Source of the DNA: Siniperca chuatsi
Taxonomy: Eukaryota; Chordata; Actinopteri; Centrarchiformes; Sinipercidae
DNA length: 64,000 nucleotides
Assembly (NCBI RefSeq): GCF_020085105.1
Contig: NC_058043.1
Coordinates: 16,328,667-16,392,666 of the forward strand
Direction of reading: 5' to 3'
Position numbers and translations under genes: made by a program. Shown here one piece after another: positions 1-13,415 of this stretch. The stretch's first letter is position 1, and each line of letters starts with the position of its first letter. A model generated the notes under the pieces. The model saw only the letters and a list, made by a program, of their open reading frames with translations. It was not told the origin of the DNA and did no database searches.

Positions 1-28
1 AAAGATGTATGTGTGTGTGTGTGTGTTT
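1..28. repeat. (GT)n microsatellite at the window edge
   Basis: A short run of about eight GT units (roughly 9-26) lies at the left edge. It probably sits in an intron of the synaptoporin gene, whose last exons begin at 868. No function is implied. Confidence 0.7.
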
Positions 29-1845
<1,817 letters not shown>

Positions 1846-2602
1846 TTCTGCCCTTGGTATAATGCTGTACATGGTGAACTAGATGGGAACATGTGTTATT
1901 GGCATAAACATTTTCATTTTATGAATACATAATTAATAACTTGAGTAAGATAAAACAAAAACACTGATGGTATGTTTATAATGTAATATAATTAGTTTTT
2001 ATTCTTTTTTCTCTGGATAAATTGATGTACTGGGAGTTGATGTACCTATATGGTTGGTTTTACTGCACCACAGCTTTGTCATCAGACATTATGTCCCAGC
2101 CATTAATAAGGACATGAATCATCACAAGGACAAAGGGACAAAAATCACTACAAACCAATATTTAAATAATTAATAATTATACTGGATCAATGAAAAATGT
2201 AATATTCACGTACCATAAAACAACCAGAAACGACGGGTACACAGGGGTTGCAACATAAAAACAAATTACATAAAGCTGGAGAGCACTCATCTACTTGCAG
2301 TGTACCTTTAACAGAAGCAGCCTAAAATAGAATAATGTAATACAACGGCTAACTTTAGCTCATGTAGCTTATAACTATGTTACATTTTCCCAATATAGAT
2401 TTAGAGATTACATTTACTATACATATGGTGTAATACAAAGTATTTAGATGGAAGATATTGTTGATTTTGATGAGAACTTGGGATGTTATGGGATTTCCCT
2501 GTGTCTCTGTGTGACTTTCTTATTTATTGTTTTTTTATGTATAAATGTATTATTTATTACTCTTTTTAATTCCAAATACCCACAAAGCTGTTAAAATAAA
2601 AT
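1846..2602 (+). other. synpr: Probable synpr 3' untranslated region
   Basis: AT-rich sequence follows the stop codon without any supported reading frame. A candidate polyadenylation signal (aataaa within ttaaaataaaatttc) lies near 2596, and weaker ones lie further right, so the transcript could end here or extend towards 3260. This is inferred from position only. Confidence 0.45.
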
Positions 2603-4500
2603 TTCAAAGACTGAATGACCAGTGATTGAGTTGCTTTAGCATGGTGTTAGGACTTGGACTTACATGCCGTTGATATTGAACTGATTTCACTTGATTTATT
2701 ATTATTATTTATTGTTTTTATTTTTACCTGTAAATGTAAAACTTTTATTCCTTTTTTTGTCAAAATATTTTTTTGAAGAAGCGTTATACACTACAGTACA
2801 CATTATACTATACAGTATGTTTGATAGAAAACATGTGTAGTATTAGTTCAGATATATATGTAACCAATGTGCTAGAGTTCTCTATAAATATTTAATGGTT
2901 GCTTGTATCATTTGTTCCTTTTGGCATTACTGATGGATTTCCTGATAATATAATCAATGTGGCACTCCAGTGTCTTTGTTTGTCCTTTATTTTTTTAAAT
3001 GACTATTGATTTCAAATGGATAAAGAATGTTGTTTCAGTGGCACTTAAAATATGTTATTATTGTTTTAATTATGTTGTGTGCTTTTGTGTGTAAATACAT
3101 GTATATTTACATTTTATTATACCTGTGTCAAGCTGAAGAATTCTCTTCTAAAAGAATAAGTTGCATAGATGCATAATTTGGATGTGGAATATGTTGAAGT
3201 GCTCATGTTGAATATAAGCCATCTTACTCATATACTTTTATTGTCACAGTCCTCTGCACTATACTGATCATTAAAATTTTAAGAAAGGAAGATAATGGCT
3301 GTAGAATTCGAACATACAGTTCAAAACATGTACAGTCATTTGAATGTGTGCGTTATGTGCTGATGATATTGAGTTCATGTCAGGTATTAAATTTAGTTTG
3401 TTGTTTTACTTGAAGTGTGTCTGAAGTGTTGCTCTGCAGACTTCATCAGTGGTTTTCAGAAACTGATATCAAAGTGAGCGTATCTGCTGTGGAGCTGTTG
3501 TTACCATGGTTTTCCTTATATGGTGAGAGCTGTCAGCCTCTTCATTTCAATGGAAAAGGGAACAGAGGAGAGGAGACGGAAAAGTGAGGAAATGCTGGAA
3601 AAGAAATGTGGTAAAACAATTTAAGAAATCCGTAATCAGTATTGACTCTTATGAAGACACCAGCATAGACATTAAAGCATGTTTCACACTGTGTATCAGG
3701 ATTATCTCTACTGCAAAGGCCAAAGGGATAATCCCTCAGGGTGTCTGTTTGATCCTGACTAAGACAGTTAACATAATACTAACTAAACCTCTTACCACTC
3801 AAACCATCATACAGCCTGTATTCATGGCCCTTAATGATAATGATTGTAAATAAACTTTCTGTGCGTCGTTGATATAAAGGGGCACCAATTTTACACAGTA
3901 GGTTCAGTTCACTCGTCACGAGGAGCACTGCACAGCCTGTGAAAACAGTTGTATAATGTCTTCTGGGGCTGTGGAGAAGCTTCCCAATGTCCTAAAATAA
4001 ACCTGATGATGTCATCAGTGTGATGTCATCTGAGTGTGGTAATTAAGTATTTGTTTTCATAAGTCACTTCCTTGCAAGATGTTTGACAAATCGTTCTCAT
4101 TCTATGAAAAGGCCAAAATGTAACTATTTTGCTCCGGTATCTCAGTAGCAAGAATAATATGGCAACATACTTGGACACGTTTGTCACCAGTTTTGCCAAA
4201 TTTGTTAAACTTTAAACTTCTCTCTCTATGTATGACACCTATTGCCTGTCTGTTTGTCCTGAAAGAGGGATTCGTCCTCTGTTACTCTTCCTGAGGTTTC
4301 TCCCCCCAAAACTGTTTTATTCTCAACATCACCTGCTGTTTAGAAGCTTCACCTGAATTTCTGTAGCGAGCTGATATCAGACAGTTGTGTAATTTTCTTA
4401 ATCTGTAATAATCAGACTTATTTTCTTTTTGACTCTGTTCATTTTTCAATGAAGCTTGAAAGTCCATGCCTTGCACTACAACTATTAGTGTTGCTAAATA
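2603..4500. other. AT-rich intergenic DNA, no feature recognised
   Basis: I see no coding exon, RNA gene or clear repeat. The open frame at 3584-3853 has no recognisable motif or splice context. Two similar gatgatgtcatcagtgtgatgtcatc phrases near 4005-4030 form a small local repeat. Confidence 0.5.
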
Positions 4501-4888
4501 TCCATCCATTTTCTACCGCTTGGTCCCGTTAGGGGTCGCGGGTGACTGGAGCCTATCCCAGTGACTTTGGGCCTTAGGCAGGGTACACCCTGGACAGTGG
4601 CCAACTCGTCGCAGGGCTAACACAGACACAGACAAGGACAGACAACCATTCACTCTCACATTCATTCAATACGGGCAATTTAGAGTTATCAATTAACCTA
4701 CACATGCATGTCTTTGGACGGTGGGAGGAAGCCGGAGAACCCGGAGAGAACCCACGGTAACACGGGGAGGACATGCAGACTCCACCCAGAGAGATTGTGC
4801 GACGTTGGTCTGGTCCGGGAATCGATCCCACGAACCCACGATCTCCTTATTGGGAGGCAGGAGCTTTAGCCGCTCTGCCACCGTGCTG
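4501..4888 (-). mobile_element. 3' end of an RTE/Rex3-like LINE (old copy)
   Basis: The block starts with tccatccattttctaccgct and continues through ggagcctatccca, agggtacaccctgga, acctacacatgcatgtcttt and gggaggacatgcagactcca, ending near ccaccgtgct. These phrases are hallmarks of a very common teleost repeat. Read on the minus strand it ends in a GATG-type tail, as Rex3/RTE elements do, so the element points left. It is 5'-truncated and carries no open reading frame. The clade assignment rests on memory of consensus phrases, so a SINE mobilised by that LINE is an alternative. Confidence 0.7.
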
Positions 4889-5169
4889 TTGCAACAAGGA
4901 GGACATCAAATCACACACATCTAAGAAAATGTCATGGATAAAACAATAAAGTCCAACACTTAATTCCATTGTGGTCCTTGATGCATTTTAACCAGTTTGT
5001 TGTAAGTAGCTTACATTTGCAAGTTTCCCAAAAGCCATAAATTGACTTTCTTTTTTAAATTATTGTAGTTATTGTGTCCCCAACAACCAAAACAAGGATA
5101 TTGACAATAATAATGTGAAAGTATCATAGAGCTCATACATTATCTCATCAATATCATGGAAGTTTATCC

Positions 5170-5570
5170 TTTGCTTGCCTCAGCTAGCACAGCTCTTCTT
5201 CCAGACCTCCTCACAGTGAACATGAGCCTGGAAATATATCCAGTGCATGCCCCAAGTTGGTTATTAAGGCCTCTGTATGCAGCTCCTCCTATCTGATCCG
5301 AGCAATTAGAACAAAGAGAGGCGACGCTCGTCTCTGCCTGCCCCTGACAGAGACACTAAGCACATGCAGGTGTCCAGAGCAGGCTCTTTGAAGAAAATTA
5401 CAGTGTATGTGCCCACAGCATGACAATTAGGGTCAGGTTATCAGCAGGAAATAAAGGGCTACATCATGAGATAGATGGCCTATCGGGTATGGGAGAAGGG
5501 TGTATTTATATGTAAATTATCGCCTGTGAGCTGTAACATGTTACTGGTGTGTAATGTTTATGGTTGATTA
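5170..5570. promoter_or_regulatory. Candidate conserved non-coding element (unverified)
   Basis: The base composition is more balanced and complex than the AT-rich surroundings. It includes atctgatccgagcaattaga near 5292 and a gap-free low-repeat stretch to about 5560 containing atttatatgtaaattatcgc. There is no reading frame or repeat signature. Position between synpr and the opsin cluster is compatible with an enhancer of either, but conservation cannot be tested from one sequence. Confidence 0.3.
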
Positions 5571-5826
5571 TGCCTGTATTTCCCACCAGCAGAACGTGAA
5601 GCAGCTACGACTTTATAGAGCACAATATGGAGCATACTGTATACTGTAATGGTACAAAGACATTTTTCACTTCATTGTAGACACCTGCAGGGGGCATCAT
5701 CTGCCTGTCTTATCATCTCAAAGCTCTCCAACAGGGAATCCAGCAAGATTTTGTTCTCTTTACTTTACACACATGCCAGAAATTATGTGTAACTATCCAT
5801 TTACAAAATGTATATATGCTTACATA

Positions 5827-6141
5827 TAGGGCTGCACAATTAATCGAAATATTATCAAAAACGCATTATGACCAGGTGCAATATCCAGATAAAATGTGGG
5901 ACAAAACAGCATTATAAGAACTGTAGTGCTGCAGAGATAAACTGGCCTACAAATCTTGATCTCCAGATGTAAGAAAATGTGTTTGTTTGGTACAGACCCC
6001 AACAAATGTCACATCATCATGATTTTAATTGTTTTTTCAGTGAAAATGAAAATTGTGATGCAAAAATGATCATTCCCACTAATCGTGAATCATATTGCAA
6101 TCAGAATATGATTTTTTTTTTTACCATATTGTGCAGCCCTA
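5827..6141. mobile_element. hAT-type MITE with terminal inverted repeats and 8-bp target duplication
   Basis: Left end TAGGGCTGCACAATTAATCG and right end (reverse complement) TAGGGCTGCACAATATG form terminal inverted repeats of about 15 bases. They are flanked by CTTACATA (5819-5826) and CTTACATG (6142-6149), a 7/8 match as expected for the 8-bp duplications of hAT transposons. The 315-bp interior has no transposase frame and is a non-autonomous copy. The gggctgcac terminus is typical of an abundant vertebrate hAT-like MITE group. Confidence 0.85.
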
Positions 6142-7933
6142 CTTACATGTATACAAACCACATAGTATGGCATGCTGCAGCGCAGATGCCGTGTTAGGGT
6201 TAATGTAATGACATTGACCTCAAGTGGGTGGTATAGCATCACACCAGAAATATAGCATCCATGAGTTTGTCTATGGTCTACAGGGTTCCAGCAGCAGATG
6301 TAACATGATAAATAGTGTTAATCATGTCTTTCTACATGGACAACACAGGAGTTTTTCCATTATTTTTCCATCCAACTGTAGCCACATGAGGCCCCCTTCT
6401 TCACTTGTTCTCTTTAACTGTGAGGTGAGAAAGAACATATTAGTTGCAAACCGCAAAGGGATTTTTAAAATAGAATCTCAAGTGCAAGTAGGATTTTTTT
6501 ACTATGTGTAATAACACACATAATTCTCAAACGTATGTGGTCTGTGGAGGCGTGTTTATTACCAAGCTGTATGAAACAGCTAATTATTTTGACATGTAGT
6601 TTATGCAATTTAGATGACTTCAGATAATGTCAACTTAACAGTTAGGCTTTGGGGGGTATTTGCAGGTATGAGGAAATGCTCTTACTGTCTCAGACTGGAC
6701 CTTGCACATGTCATGGCTCATATAAATTTACTAAAGTTGCAGCTAGGCTGTGATCTAAAACAATACTGTATGTCATATTGTCTGTGAAAATTCTCGGTCA
6801 TCCAGGACACAGGATATCAAGAAGTTCTGTTCGTCTAAATATGTCATATATTTACTTAGAAGAACCTGTACTCTGAAAGACTCACACCTAAAGATATTAT
6901 ACAAATTTTATACAAAAAAACCCTTAAGATACTATACTTGAAAATATGTATTTCATTCACACAGATAATTCAGTTTATTGTGACTTTAGTGACTTTTTAA
7001 AATTGTGAGATAAATTTGCAGCCCCTTAAGAAACGCATCACTTTTTTTATTTGTGTTGCTGTGGGCTGGTTTTCCAGTGCGCCATAAGAACTTGAAAAGA
7101 TTAAGTTTGTATCTAATAAAGTGTTAAGATACTAAGCGTTCACATTCTGCCATCTGTCTTGCCCATTTTCATATCTCAGGAATTCTCTGTTGTTTTAAAT
7201 TTGCATTCATGTTACTGTTACTGTAAATGTAACATGACTAATTGGTTGAGCAGCAGTTCCTGGAATGACCTCTGCTCTTATAATCACTTCAGAGGATTCA
7301 CAAAGGATTACAACGAGGGATTACTGCGTGATATCCATGTTTGCTCAAAAGTGCATCACTGACAGAAACGTGACTTGACTGCTTTTGAGTATTTACACTA
7401 AGAGACCTTTCTCTGCCGCTTGAGAGTGACGTGCTGAGAATGTAATGAGTAGGTGACCCTTTTCATAAATTACATGTAAATGATACCACTAGAAGACCAG
7501 TAAAACATATGCTCTCCCACATAATTACAGGAAAATACCCCACATGTGATTACACATTCATCATGGCAGAAAGTGTTGTCACATTTCAGCAGGTTTATCT
7601 TGAGTTGAGGGTTGAGGTGTTTTTAGTGTCACCAAATGCTGTACAGTGAGTCACACTCACTCACTCATATGCTCTCGCACGCACGCATGGACACACAAAT
7701 GCTACATGAGATAACCTCCACAGCAAAAGCCTCCACAAAAACCTCCACATTTCTTTACATATACATATTAACTGGGGAGATAGAATTCCTCAGCGTGTTT
7801 GGTCCAGAATCCGTTCGTCAAATCCATAAATCCATTTGGCAAATGGTCAAGACGTTTTTTTTCTCTGGATCTTTTTACAATCTGGAAGCAATGAGTTAGG
7901 AAAATGTCCACAGATTTGAGGATGTCATTAGGA
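6142..7933. other. Intergenic DNA downstream of RH2 pseudogene 1
   Basis: AT-rich DNA with scattered short frames that show no motif or splice context. I recognise no transposon. A small patch of short CA/CT-rich sequence lies near 7650-7700. Confidence 0.5.
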
Positions 7934-9402
7934 TTAAGACACAGAGGACACTTCTGTTTTGCTGGCAGAAACTGAGGTCTCATCCTCCACCATGCCGCCC
8001 ATTCCAATAGTGCTCAGCATGCAGTTATGTAACTGGGAAAGAGAGCAAAGACAGCAAATTCAGAAACGAGCATGTGGTTCAGGACTGAATAAAGAAGAAG
8101 AAGCAAACACTAAAAAACTAGAAAACATATTGAACCAACCTGTTTGTTGAACAGTACGTAGATAATAGGATTATACAGAACTGAGCTCTTTGCAAAGAAG
8201 GCAGGGAGAGCTGCTGTCAGGACGGTGAAGGCAGCTTCCTTGTCCATGAAGATCCAACCGGCGAAAGTGGCATATGGTACCCAAGCTACCAGGAAGTCAA
8301 GGACCATCAAGATGCACATACGTGTCACTTCCCTCTCGGCCTTCTGGGTTGACTCTGACTCCTGCTGCTGGGCTGCGGCCTAAACAGTTTAATAAAATAA
8401 AAGATAATCAGCATGTTGTCAGTTAATTCAGTAAGGTCTACTATATAGTGGCAATTTAGTTAATGTTATGTTAATGATATATACACAGGGCAAAGAACAT
8501 GCCTAAAAACTTCACTTACAGCTTTGACGGTCAGCACAAGGCTTCTGTAAGTGAAGAAGATGAGGAAGACAGGAACACAGAAGTTGATGACAAACATGTA
8601 GATGATGTATGATTCCTTGCTGTTCACTGCATGCCCTCAGGAAGGTACCTGTGTGAGGTTTAAGAAGAACAAATCATGCAGACATTTATCAACGTTTTAT
8701 TAAATTAGCCATTTATCCACATCCACAGTGTCTAAGAACATCTGAATGGTTTGTTTGAGTGGTTTAGAAATATGTAAATCTTGTCAGTTTTGAAACTGAA
8801 AATTTTATAAGATTTAAATAGAATGTGTGAATTACCTGGACCAGCCAAACAGTGGGGGTCCAGCGCATGCGAATGCCATTATCCAGGTGAAAGCGACTCC
8901 AGCTGCAGCATGAGTTCCAGAGAACTTGAAGCTTCCCATGGGTTTGCAGACGACAATGTATCTTTCAACAGCCAGAACGACCAGGGACCAGAGAGCAACT
9001 TCACCTGTGGAAGCAACGTAAGAGAAGTCATTAATTCATATTGTGAAGTGTTTCTCCAAACACATTGAAGCTGCGCTGATGAAATAAACTTCTTGCTTCT
9101 TCTTTCTTGTGTGGCCATGAATCCCTCAACAGTGGGTCCAAAAATGAAGTAGCCATTAAGAGCAGATGTGATGGTGATGGTGAATCCGAAGGCGCACATG
9201 ATCAGTCCGGCCACAGCCAGGTTCACCAGGATGTAGTTGAGAGGTTGCCGGAGCTTCTTGTTTTGTGCCGTTACAAATAATGTCAGACCGTTGATGGGAG
9301 TTCCAGTGCAGATCAGGATGAACATGTAGAAAGCTAGAAGCTTGTAGATCATCAGATCTACCATATAATACTGTGTGTATTCAAAAGGGCTTCTAACAAC
9401 CA
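7934..9402 (-). pseudogene. RH2 (green) opsin pseudogene 1, recently inactivated
   Basis: All five RH2 exons are recognisable on the minus strand: exon 1 remnant about 9109-9402, exon 2 8836-9004 (169 bp), exon 3 8520-8648, exon 4 8140-8379 (240 bp) and exon 5 7934-8032 (stop at 7934-7936). Exons 2, 4 and 5 are intact and extremely similar to the working gene at 16516-18251. Lesions: the first roughly 26 codons, including the start, are absent. Nine bases are missing from exon 1, removing Thr-Ala-Cys or Ala-Cys-Ala, the lost Cys equivalent to bovine C110. The exon 1 end and its donor are replaced by unrelated sequence. A 37-bp deletion in exon 3 removes the C187 loop and creates a stop (8624-8626). 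The Schiff-base lysine in exon 4 is kept. Both disulfide cysteines are gone, so no functional opsin could be made. Confidence 0.93.
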
Positions 9403-9479
9403 AAAATCACCAAAATATTTGACAATACACCAGAACAACATTTTGATTGTTGTGAGCATTTTAAGTTTGTGTGGTGAAA

Positions 9480-10290
9480 ACCATGTCAACCCAACGGCGC
9501 AGTTAGTAAGTCACAACTTTTGGGGATACAATTGTCCAGGGTTCAAATCTTCAGACTGAAAACTCATACTTACAAACGATGTGGAAACTCAAGCATGTTT
9601 TGTGCTCTTTAATTATTCTTTAATATTTAGATTGATTTTTAAATTCATTTTTAAAAATTGTCATCTTTTACTGTGCACTAACAGTGTATGTGAATAGCTA
9701 AGTGGTTTAATAACTTGTCAGTTTGGTGTCCTTCTCAGATCCAGAGGTTGGGGTTTGAACCCAGCAGCTGGTAATTTGTTGTTCATTAAACTTACACACT
9801 GTCTCTTACTTTGCACATACAGTGTACATCATCATGTTCTGGAAAACCTCCTGCCACTAATAATGCTCAAATTTCTCACCAAACGTCTTAATTTTAGACA
9901 AATACATTTTTCCTCAACAAAATGTGAATTTGTGCTTTGAGGGTCAGATATCCTCTGCTGGTTCTGTGGTTAAACCCTGATGATGGTCAGCTTTCCCTAT
10001 TAGAAACCAAGATTCTATGTTCAACACCACCTCAGGGCAGTCCTCCATATATTATTGCAATTATGTTTTATACTGTATGTTTATCATGTACCATCATCCA
10101 ATTCAACTCCCTCACTCTTTAATATTTTTATTTAGCATTCAGATTGGTATGCATTTTAAAAAGTAGTCATCTTGTGCTGTCTGCTAAAAGTGTGTCTCAA
10201 TAGTAAAGTGGTTTAAGATATTGCCACTTGTATCTCCCTGTCAGATTCCAAGATTGTGAGTTTGAATCCTGCTAAAGGCATGGTCACATA
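9480..10290 (+). repeat. Tandem tRNA-like SINE modules (about 510-bp repeat unit)
   Basis: Segment 9604-9770 is clearly related to 10115-10281. Both run from ctctttaat through a ttttaaa-rich piece and gtcatctt, then agtggttta, and end in a gtttgaa-c-c box. That gives a period of about 511 bp. Within each, tagctaagtggtttaataac resembles a tRNA A box and ggtttgaaccc or gtttgaatcctgc resembles a B box. Similar B-box-like phrases near 9540 and 10015 suggest an inner spacing of about 220-260 bp. This looks like tRNA-derived SINE heads duplicated in tandem. The family is not identified. Confidence 0.5.
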
Positions 10291-10764
10291 AAGCTGTCAC
10301 ATAGTTGTAGTGGATTAAAAGGTACAAATAAAAACACTCAAGTGCAAGTGCTTCAAATTTGTATTTGAGTAAATACTAGTTACACCACTAGGTTACAGTA
10401 ATGCTGTAACCTTATTATGCAGTCAGTGTATGAGCTTTGTGCACCAGCTTAATTATACCTTATTGGCTCAAACAGCAGAGTAAACAACACACATTGATAT
10501 CCAGTGTTAAATAAAAAACATGTTTCAGGTGGTTCTCAAAAAATGTCCTGATTGCATCTGTGTCTGTATCATGTATCTGTTGTCTGGTTCTGATCACAAA
10601 TAATACATGTTTTCAAAGTTAGAGCAAACTGTAAAAAATCATACATATTGGATAAAAAAATCTAGTAGTATTAAAGTAAAGAATACTGTAATATTAGTGA
10701 AATTCGGGATTAAATCCTTCCACAAATATGTATGAGTCACAGACTCCTGGTTAATCCTCTGGCT

Positions 10765-10905
10765 CTTTGGGGCGCACTGGTAGCTCACCTGGTGCTGCAT
10801 GTCATCTCCTCTCTCTCTCTTTCCCACATTTTATGTTTCTCTTCAGCTGTTCCTATCAAATAAAGGCAAAAAGCCCAAAAAAGTAATCTTAAAAAAATCC
10901 TCTGG
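10765..10905 (+). mobile_element. tRNA-derived SINE fragment with A-rich tail
   Basis: The head gcgcactggtagctcacctgg resembles a tRNA A-box region. It is followed by ctctctctcttt, a cttcagctgttcctatcaaa phrase and the tail taaaggcaaaaagcccaaaa, then taatcttaaaaaaa. That tail is familiar from short retroposons common in percomorph genomes. The copy is degraded and has no obvious target duplication. Confidence 0.55.
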
Positions 10906-11274
10906 CTTTATGGATACTTAATGTGAGTGTTAAGGACAGGTATGACAATCCCTGCAAAGATGGTCTGCCTGCGAGGGTCACCTCAGGACTCACAAGTTTA
11001 TTGACTTCAGTCTATTGAAAAGTGTCTGTGGCTTAAAAAAATAAGATGTATTTAATATATTAGGTACAAAATTACAATAAAAATTTACAAACAAATTTAT
11101 CTTATCTATCTAAAGACATTCCAAATTTCCAGGTTACCAATGTCCATTCATTTGCTGGTCAGAATAGTTTTACACATCCATTTCTCTCAAAGTAAAACAG
11201 TTTAAATCAGCCCACACATAATACAGAATAAGACAGAAAGAAGAATCTCCAGAGCTGAATAAATGTCTTTATTC
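10906..11274. other. Intergenic spacer, nothing recognised
   Basis: AT-rich sequence between the SINE fragment and RH2 pseudogene 2, with no motif or reading frame that I can support. Confidence 0.5.
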
Positions 11275-13415
11275 TTAGGACACAGTGGAGCCGTCTGTCT
11301 TACCAGTGTACACTGCGGTTTCATCTTCTAACAATTCACTACTTCCAAAGGTACTGAGCATACATGTACAGTTATGGAAATGAAATGTGAAGAAAATTAC
11401 TCTAAAGCTGTACAAATAATAATATTAAAAAATTTTAAAGCTCAATTAGTCGTATTTTTCTCATCTTACAAACAAATTACATGTTAATACTAATGTATAA
11501 TCACAACATTTAACTTACTCACGTATAAATGAAAAATTAGCATTTTGTGTTTTGTCACAACAGAAAATCATACAATTGGATTGTTTTACTCCCAATGTTT
11601 ATAAATACTGAATATATTTAATTCAAACATTAACAGCATCAGAAAATATGCACACTGTGCAAGTAAGTAGTTGGTGATTAGTGTGACTTCATGTATACAA
11701 AAAAAAAAGCCTGTCAGTAAATTCAGCAGTACTGGAACGTTCCAGTTTTGAATTGCGTTTAAGAAGCAACCTGTTTGTTTAAACAGCACATAGATAACAG
11801 GATTATACAGAGCTGAGCTGTTTTCAAAGAAGGTGGGGATCGTTGCTGTTGAGGCAGCAAAGGCAGCTCCCTTGTTTACGAAGATCCAACCTGTGGAAGT
11901 GGAGTTTGGAGTCCAGACAACTAGAAAGAAAGGGACCATCAAGGCGCACATACATGATGTGTCACTTCTCTCACAGCCTTCTGAGTATTGTGACTCTTGC
12001 TGCTGTGCTGCAGTCTGAAGTGTTTTAAAAGACATAATGTTTTAATGTGATGTTCAAGGCACTGTGGGAAGGACCTGATTTACACTAACATGAACCACAC
12101 AATAATATACAGTATCTTTATGCACATCTACTGAATACTATATTTACTTGCTATTTACTTGCTATTGTTTCACCTTTCATGACTGCCTCTGCCAGAGATC
12201 TTAGTTATGTTTGTTGTTTTCAGTGTCTTAGATGGCAAGACATAATTATTATTCTTTTTGTTCTGTCAAGAAAATAAATTCCTTGAACACGTCTTCACTC
12301 TCCTGCCTCTAACTGCACTTTGGTCCTCACTGCCTTCTCACACCTGTGCTAATGTTTTATACAGTTGCAAAAATATGATTGATTATTGAAGCTGAGGTAA
12401 ATACTGTATATTAAGGCTTTTGAAACAAGCTTGTGATAAATGGGCACATAAATAAATTATGCTTTAACTGAACTTCAACTTGACATTCAGTACAATATGT
12501 ATTATACCTGGATTAGACAAGAATGTGGAGGTGACTTAAACCAGGTAAAGACAACACCAGCTCCTGCACGATCTGCAGTGAACCTGATGCTTCTCATGAG
12601 TTTACAGACAATTACGTGCTGTATCTCTCAACAGCGAGCACAAGAATGATCTTCATCTTGGATAGAGGGGAAAAGGAGATATCAACACGTATCTGACATC
12701 TGTTTATAAAACTTAGACTGTTACAGATTATCTCCTAAAATCCTCAAGATGCCTCTCTTTTTATTGATCCAAAATCTAGATTTAGACCCTAAAGTGAAAC
12801 AAAGGAACCTTTGCTGTGAGAGCCCTTAGACTTTGGAGGAACGATATATACAGTAAATTAAGTTTGTAATAATTTGCATTATTAGAAGTAGTGATAGCAG
12901 TAGTTGTAGTAGTAGTAATAGTAATTGTAGTGGTATAGTATTATTGTTGTTGCTGTGTATATTTTTAGTGTAAGTAAAATCATGTAGGTTCAATAGAGAA
13001 GCATATTTAAGCAAAGCGATATTATAAATAACAAATTTCATGAGAAGCTCAAGTATGCAGAGGACATTTCTGTCATCTTCCTTTGCATTTTACCTCCTTT
13101 AATCTGTGTGGTTATGAATCCCTGGATAGCGCAGGCAGTTCGGTTGGTGTGATGGAGATGGTGAATCTGAAGCAGCTGATCATCAGTGCAACCACAGATG
13201 AGTTGACCAGGATGTAGATGAGAGGTTTCTGAAGCTTCGTGGTCCAGGAATGATGGAAGGCCATTGATGCGAATTCCAGTTCAGATCAGCACAAACGTGC
13301 AGAAATCTGCCATGAATCTACCAGATAAAACCGTGGTTACTCAAAAAGACTTCTCACACTCCCAGTCTTGTTGGACAATAGAATGTAGTTCTGTCCCTCG
13401 ATACTGTTAACACAT
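11275..13415 (-). pseudogene. RH2 opsin pseudogene 2, ancient, exon 3 missing
   Basis: Degraded RH2 exons lie in order on the minus strand. Exon 1 (about 13086-13415) still reads EGQNYILLSNKTGSVRSLFE and ILVNSSVVALMISC. Exon 2 (about 12510-12660) keeps [10 protein letters not shown] and GAGVVFTW. Exon 4 (11771-12014) keeps AAQQQES, CALMVPFFLVVW and ALYNPVIYVLF. Exon 5 (11275-11387) keeps MLST and DETAVYTGKT, with a stop at 11275-11277. I could not find exon 3 between 12015 and 12510. Stops and frameshifts occur in exons 1 and 2. In exon 4 the retinal-binding Lys (bovine K296) is replaced by Asn (FFENSSALYNP). The protein divergence is much greater than in pseudogene 1, so this copy died much earlier. 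Confidence 0.85.
12885..12952. repeat. Imperfect GTA/GTT trinucleotide repeat
   Basis: The stretch runs gtagtgatagcagtagttgt and continues with further GTA units. It lies between exons 1 and 2 of RH2 pseudogene 2 and produces a spurious Leu-rich frame on the minus strand. Confidence 0.6.

Noticed and set aside
3584-3853. 89-residue plus-strand frame in the synpr-opsin gap
   Set aside because: No motif, no splice context and no repeat relation; the length is within chance for this DNA.
4574-4924. Frames of 62-85 residues near 4.6-4.9 kb
   Set aside because: They lie within the non-coding 3' end of a common LINE-type repeat.
8823-9068. Plus-strand 81-residue frame
   Set aside because: Antisense to exon 2 of RH2 pseudogene 1.
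7934-9402. Second functional RH2 gene
   Set aside because: No start codon, lost exon 1 donor, 37-bp frameshift deletion with a stop, and both disulfide cysteines missing.
9604-10290. Real tRNA genes
   Set aside because: The A and B boxes are present but no cloverleaf with paired acceptor stems is visible, so SINE heads are more likely.
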